A stretch of DNA of 64,000 bases. It comes from Dawidia cretensis. Lineage in GTDB: Bacteria > Bacteroidota > Bacteroidia > Cytophagales > Cyclobacteriaceae. Both the position numbers and the translations under genes were made by a program. Positions 62,060 to 64,000 of the stretch are shown here, in pieces; positions within the stretch are counted from its first letter, which is position 1, and every line of letters begins with the position of its first letter. The notes below the pieces were generated by a model. That model did not search any database. It saw nothing but the letters and a program-made list of their open reading frames with translations, and was not told the DNA's origin. The stretch spans positions 558,001 to 622,000 of the forward strand of contig NZ_JAHESE010000001.1 in assembly GCF_018598175.1 (NCBI RefSeq), in the 5' to 3' direction.

Positions 62060-62638
62060 ATGGAGATCCCGCAACAACATATTCAGTCGGATGAGCAACT
62101 GCTGCAGTCCTTGCAGCAGGATAGCCGCCAGGCATTTAATGAATTGTATTTCAGGCATTGGGAGAATCTCTACCGGGCCGCCTATACAGTTTTGCGCGAT
62201 GAAGACTCGTCCAAGGACATCGTACAAGAAGTATTCTTCAGCATTTGGAAAAAACGTCACACCCAGCAGATCCGCCAGTTGTCAGCCTATCTTTTTCAGG
62301 CGGTAAAGTTTCAGGTAGCGCGCCAGCTACGGCACGGTAAGTTGTTGGATATCCACGTAGAGCAGCTTGGCCACTTGCACACGATGAACACGACAGAGGA
62401 GTCACTCCATGCCTCTGAGCTCGATGCACTGCTGGAAACAACACTGGGTAAATTGCCGGAGCGTTGCCGAGACGTCTTTTATCTAAGCCGCTTCGAACAG
62501 CTCTCGAATAAAGAGATCGCGCAACGTCTCAACCTTTCGACACGCACCGTGGAGTGGCACATCTCCAATGCGCTGAAACATCTGCGGCACTCCATCGAAA
62601 ACACTTTCTTGTTGTTGATTCTGTTGATGCTGCACTAA
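62060..62638 (+). CDS. ECF RNA polymerase sigma factor (Bacteroidetes expansion type)
   Basis: 192 residues. Region sigma2 (about 25-90) includes FNELYFRHWENLYRAAYTVLRDEDSSKDIVQEVFFSIW, and sigma4 (about 125-180) includes LPERCRDVFYLSRFEQLSNKEIAQRLNLSTRTVEWHI. The family carries no N-terminal extension, fitting the group that works with FecR. Its partner FecR gene follows, then a SusC-type receptor, the usual cell-surface signalling trio. Confidence 0.95.
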   Translation: MEIPQQHIQSDEQLLQSLQQDSRQAFNELYFRHWENLYRAAYTVLRDEDSSKDIVQEVFFSIWKKRHTQQIRQLSAYLFQAVKFQVARQLRHGKLLDIHVEQLGHLHTMNTTEESLHASELDALLETTLGKLPERCRDVFYLSRFEQLSNKEIAQRLNLSTRTVEWHISNALKHLRHSIENTFLLLILLMLH

Positions 62639-62760
62639 CACACGTTACGTGCGCAATGTGTTATGCCCAGGTTATGGGTATTATGATTCTATTATTTGAT
62701 GATTTTATGGCCCGTGTATCCGTCCGTTCCTGACACTATAGGACGTGTAAACACAGGTAC

Positions 62761-63750
62761 ATGACGAAGGAAGAATTTTTAAAATTGTTGGATCGTTATC
62801 TCGCGGGCAAATGCACCGAGGCCGACCGGCAGTCGTTGGAGCGTTTTTTTGCCTCCTTTCAGGAGGATGACTCCTGGCAGCAATCGTGGGAGCTCACAGC
62901 ACGCGAACGCATAAAGTTGGAGATCTACACATCGCTCAATCGCCAACTTGATGAAGAACGGGCGACCAGTCTCTCCGAATGGCGACGGACTATGCCGGCA
63001 GTACTGCGCATAGCCGCCACGGTGGTGGTGGCGCTTGGTCTCGGTTGGCTGATCTATACGCGTTTTTATAGCGCGCCTTCCCCCCGGTACATCACCCAAA
63101 AAACGGTTCGCGGTCAGCGCGCCACGGTTACATTGAGCGACGGCTCGGTGGTGCGTTTGAATGCTGAAAGTCAGATCACCTATCCGGAGAAATTTACAGC
63201 GGATACCCGTGAGATACAGCTGACGGGTGAGGCGTTCTTCGATGTGCATCGCGACCCCGAGCATCCGTTCATTGTCCATTCACAAGGGTTAAAGACATCG
63301 GTGCTGGGTACCTCCTTTAATATACAGGCCGAGGCCACGGCGACAATCGTACAAGTGACCGTAAAGACGGGCCGGGTACAGGTCGAGCCGGAGGCTGATG
63401 ACAGCAGTCGTCGACTGGTGCTGACCCCTACGCAGCAGGCGACCTATACGCGCGCGAACGCCAGCCTGACCCGTCAGACCGTAGCGTTGGAGCGCTACCT
63501 GGCCTGGACGGACGACGTCATTTACCTGGACAACACGCCGATTCGCGAGATGGTAGGAATCCTCGAAAAGTGGTATGGCGTCACGATTTCCCTGGAACAA
63601 GAAGGCCTCGGAAATTGCCTGATCAGCGGTAAGTATAAAAGCGATCAGCTTGTCAATATTCTGGAAGGACTGGAGTTCATGCAAGGTATTACCTACCGCT
63701 TTGTAAATAACCGCACCATAATTTTATCCGGAAACCCCTGTAACCACTAA
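62761..63750 (+). CDS. FecR-family anti-sigma factor
   Basis: 329 residues. The N-terminal part (about 1-75) binds the sigma factor; a single membrane helix follows (about 80-102, VLRIAATVVVALGLGWLIYTRFY); the periplasmic FecR domain is about 110-215 (TVTLSDGSVVRLNAESQITYPEKF) and DUF4974 about 255-325. It relays a signal from the STN domain of the downstream receptor to the sigma factor. Starts 122 bases after the sigma gene. Confidence 0.95.
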   Translation: MTKEEFLKLLDRYLAGKCTEADRQSLERFFASFQEDDSWQQSWELTARERIKLEIYTSLNRQLDEERATSLSEWRRTMPAVLRIAATVVVALGLGWLIYTRFYSAPSPRYITQKTVRGQRATVTLSDGSVVRLNAESQITYPEKFTADTREIQLTGEAFFDVHRDPEHPFIVHSQGLKTSVLGTSFNIQAEATATIVQVTVKTGRVQVEPEADDSSRRLVLTPTQQATYTRANASLTRQTVALERYLAWTDDVIYLDNTPIREMVGILEKWYGVTISLEQEGLGNCLISGKYKSDQLVNILEGLEFMQGITYRFVNNRTIILSGNPCNH

Positions 63751-63792
63751 CCAATGCCTATGCGATAAAAGATTACCAAACAACCCCTACTC

Positions 63793-63829
63793 AAAAAAAA
63801 AGCCCATCGCTGCGGGAACAGGGATGGGC
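63793..63829 (-). terminator. Orphan minus-strand terminator ahead of the susC-type gene
   Basis: Read on the minus strand GCCCATC and GATGGGC (63802-63808, 63823-63829) form a stem that continues through a CTG/CAG inner pair, followed by nine Ts. There is no minus-strand gene to its right, so it could end an antisense RNA to the receptor start. Confidence 0.6.
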
Positions 63830-63867
63830 CCGACCCTAAAGATTGTAAAACCTTTAAAGCCTGATTC

Positions 63868-64000
63868 ATGCGCTTGAAATTACTCAAAATATTGATGTTC
63901 GTGTCCAGAAAACTGATCCATGTTTTTGTATGGCACATCGTCGCCATGCAATGTTTGCTTGCGGCACCTTCGAACGGCCAGGACCTGGAGGAGGTGAAGA
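63868..64000 (+). CDS. SusC/RagA-type TonB-dependent receptor, N-terminal fragment
   Basis: Only 44 codons are in the window. MRLKLLKILMFVSRKLIHVF opens a long signal peptide with two hydrophobic patches ending near APSNGQ, typical of SusC-type receptors that carry an N-terminal STN domain and are regulated by an ECF/FecR pair, which lies just upstream. The mature part begins EEVK. The gene continues past the window. Confidence 0.75.
   Translation, partial: MRLKLLKILMFVSRKLIHVFVWHIVAMQCLLAAPSNGQDLEEVK

Noticed and set aside
1-64000. CRISPR arrays, transposases, integrases or prophage genes
   Set aside because: None seen on either strand; the only short tandem repeats are three 11-base units at 57912.

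Overview
The window looks like chromosomal sequence from a free-living member of Bacteroidota, most likely order Cytophagales (a Chryseolinea/Ohtaekwangia-like lineage is my guess; the phylum is firm, the genus is not). Support comes from families that are largely phylum-restricted (DUF4293, DUF4249, DUF4295, DUF4286, DUF6452/DUF6048), type IX secretion (T9SS) C-terminal tails, an ECF sigma/FecR/SusC trio, a bacillithiol enzyme (BshC), the near absence of Shine-Dalgarno sites, and promoters of the form TTTG-N19-TAnnTTTG. There is no rRNA, CRISPR array, prophage or insertion sequence.

Layout. 1-3.8 kb: end of an SDR epimerase, a LOG nucleotide hydrolase, a structured intergenic element, htpG and a DUF4293 membrane protein. 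3.8-7.0 kb: thiolase, truA, ispF and mnmD in a tight cluster. 7.2-13.3 kb: gltB-gltD glutamate synthase. 13.4-15.5 kb: aguB-aguA, which convert agmatine to putrescine, behind a consensus promoter. 15.5-21.7 kb: an outer-membrane unit of TonB-dependent receptor, DUF4249 lipoprotein and a large secreted beta-rich protein. 21.7-29.3 kb: folate salvage, bshC, rimO, DUF6452-DUF6048, ftsY and the rpmB-rpmG-DUF4295 ribosomal operon. 29.3-37.1 kb: HAD phosphatase, a VCBS-repeat T9SS protein, murF-DUF2461-DUF4286, and a secreted GH5 glycosidase with two discoidin domains. 37.3-39.0 kb: a TetR-SDR-DUF2798 cassette with a visible operator. 39.0-49.7 kb: acetyltransferase, prolyl oligopeptidase lipoprotein, TspO-like protein, nucleoid protein, serS, rho, DEAD-box helicase, dihydroorotase and tRNA-His. 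49.7-58.6 kb: dienelactone hydrolase, chromate transporter, 2OG-Fe oxygenase, a Tat-exported Mn-type superoxide dismutase, a three-part serine hydrolase, and two gene-poor stretches. 58.7-64 kb: a secreted metzincin protease, then ECF sigma, FecR anti-sigma and the first codons of a SusC-type receptor that runs off the window.

How it fits together. Most genes are housekeeping, but about a third of the window encodes cell-surface and secreted machinery (receptors, lipoproteins, T9SS cargo) suited to scavenging polymers. The less ordinary signals lie between genes: a dispersed structured repeat (about 1.1, 57.7 and 61.9 kb); a leader-like arrangement of a 22-codon ORF with a strong Shine-Dalgarno, an inverted repeat and an intrinsic terminator ahead of the serine hydrolase; an orphan minus-strand terminator facing the susC start that may end an antisense RNA; and a set of operator-like palindromes around the TetR cassette. 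Each is a sequence-level observation; its function is inferred.
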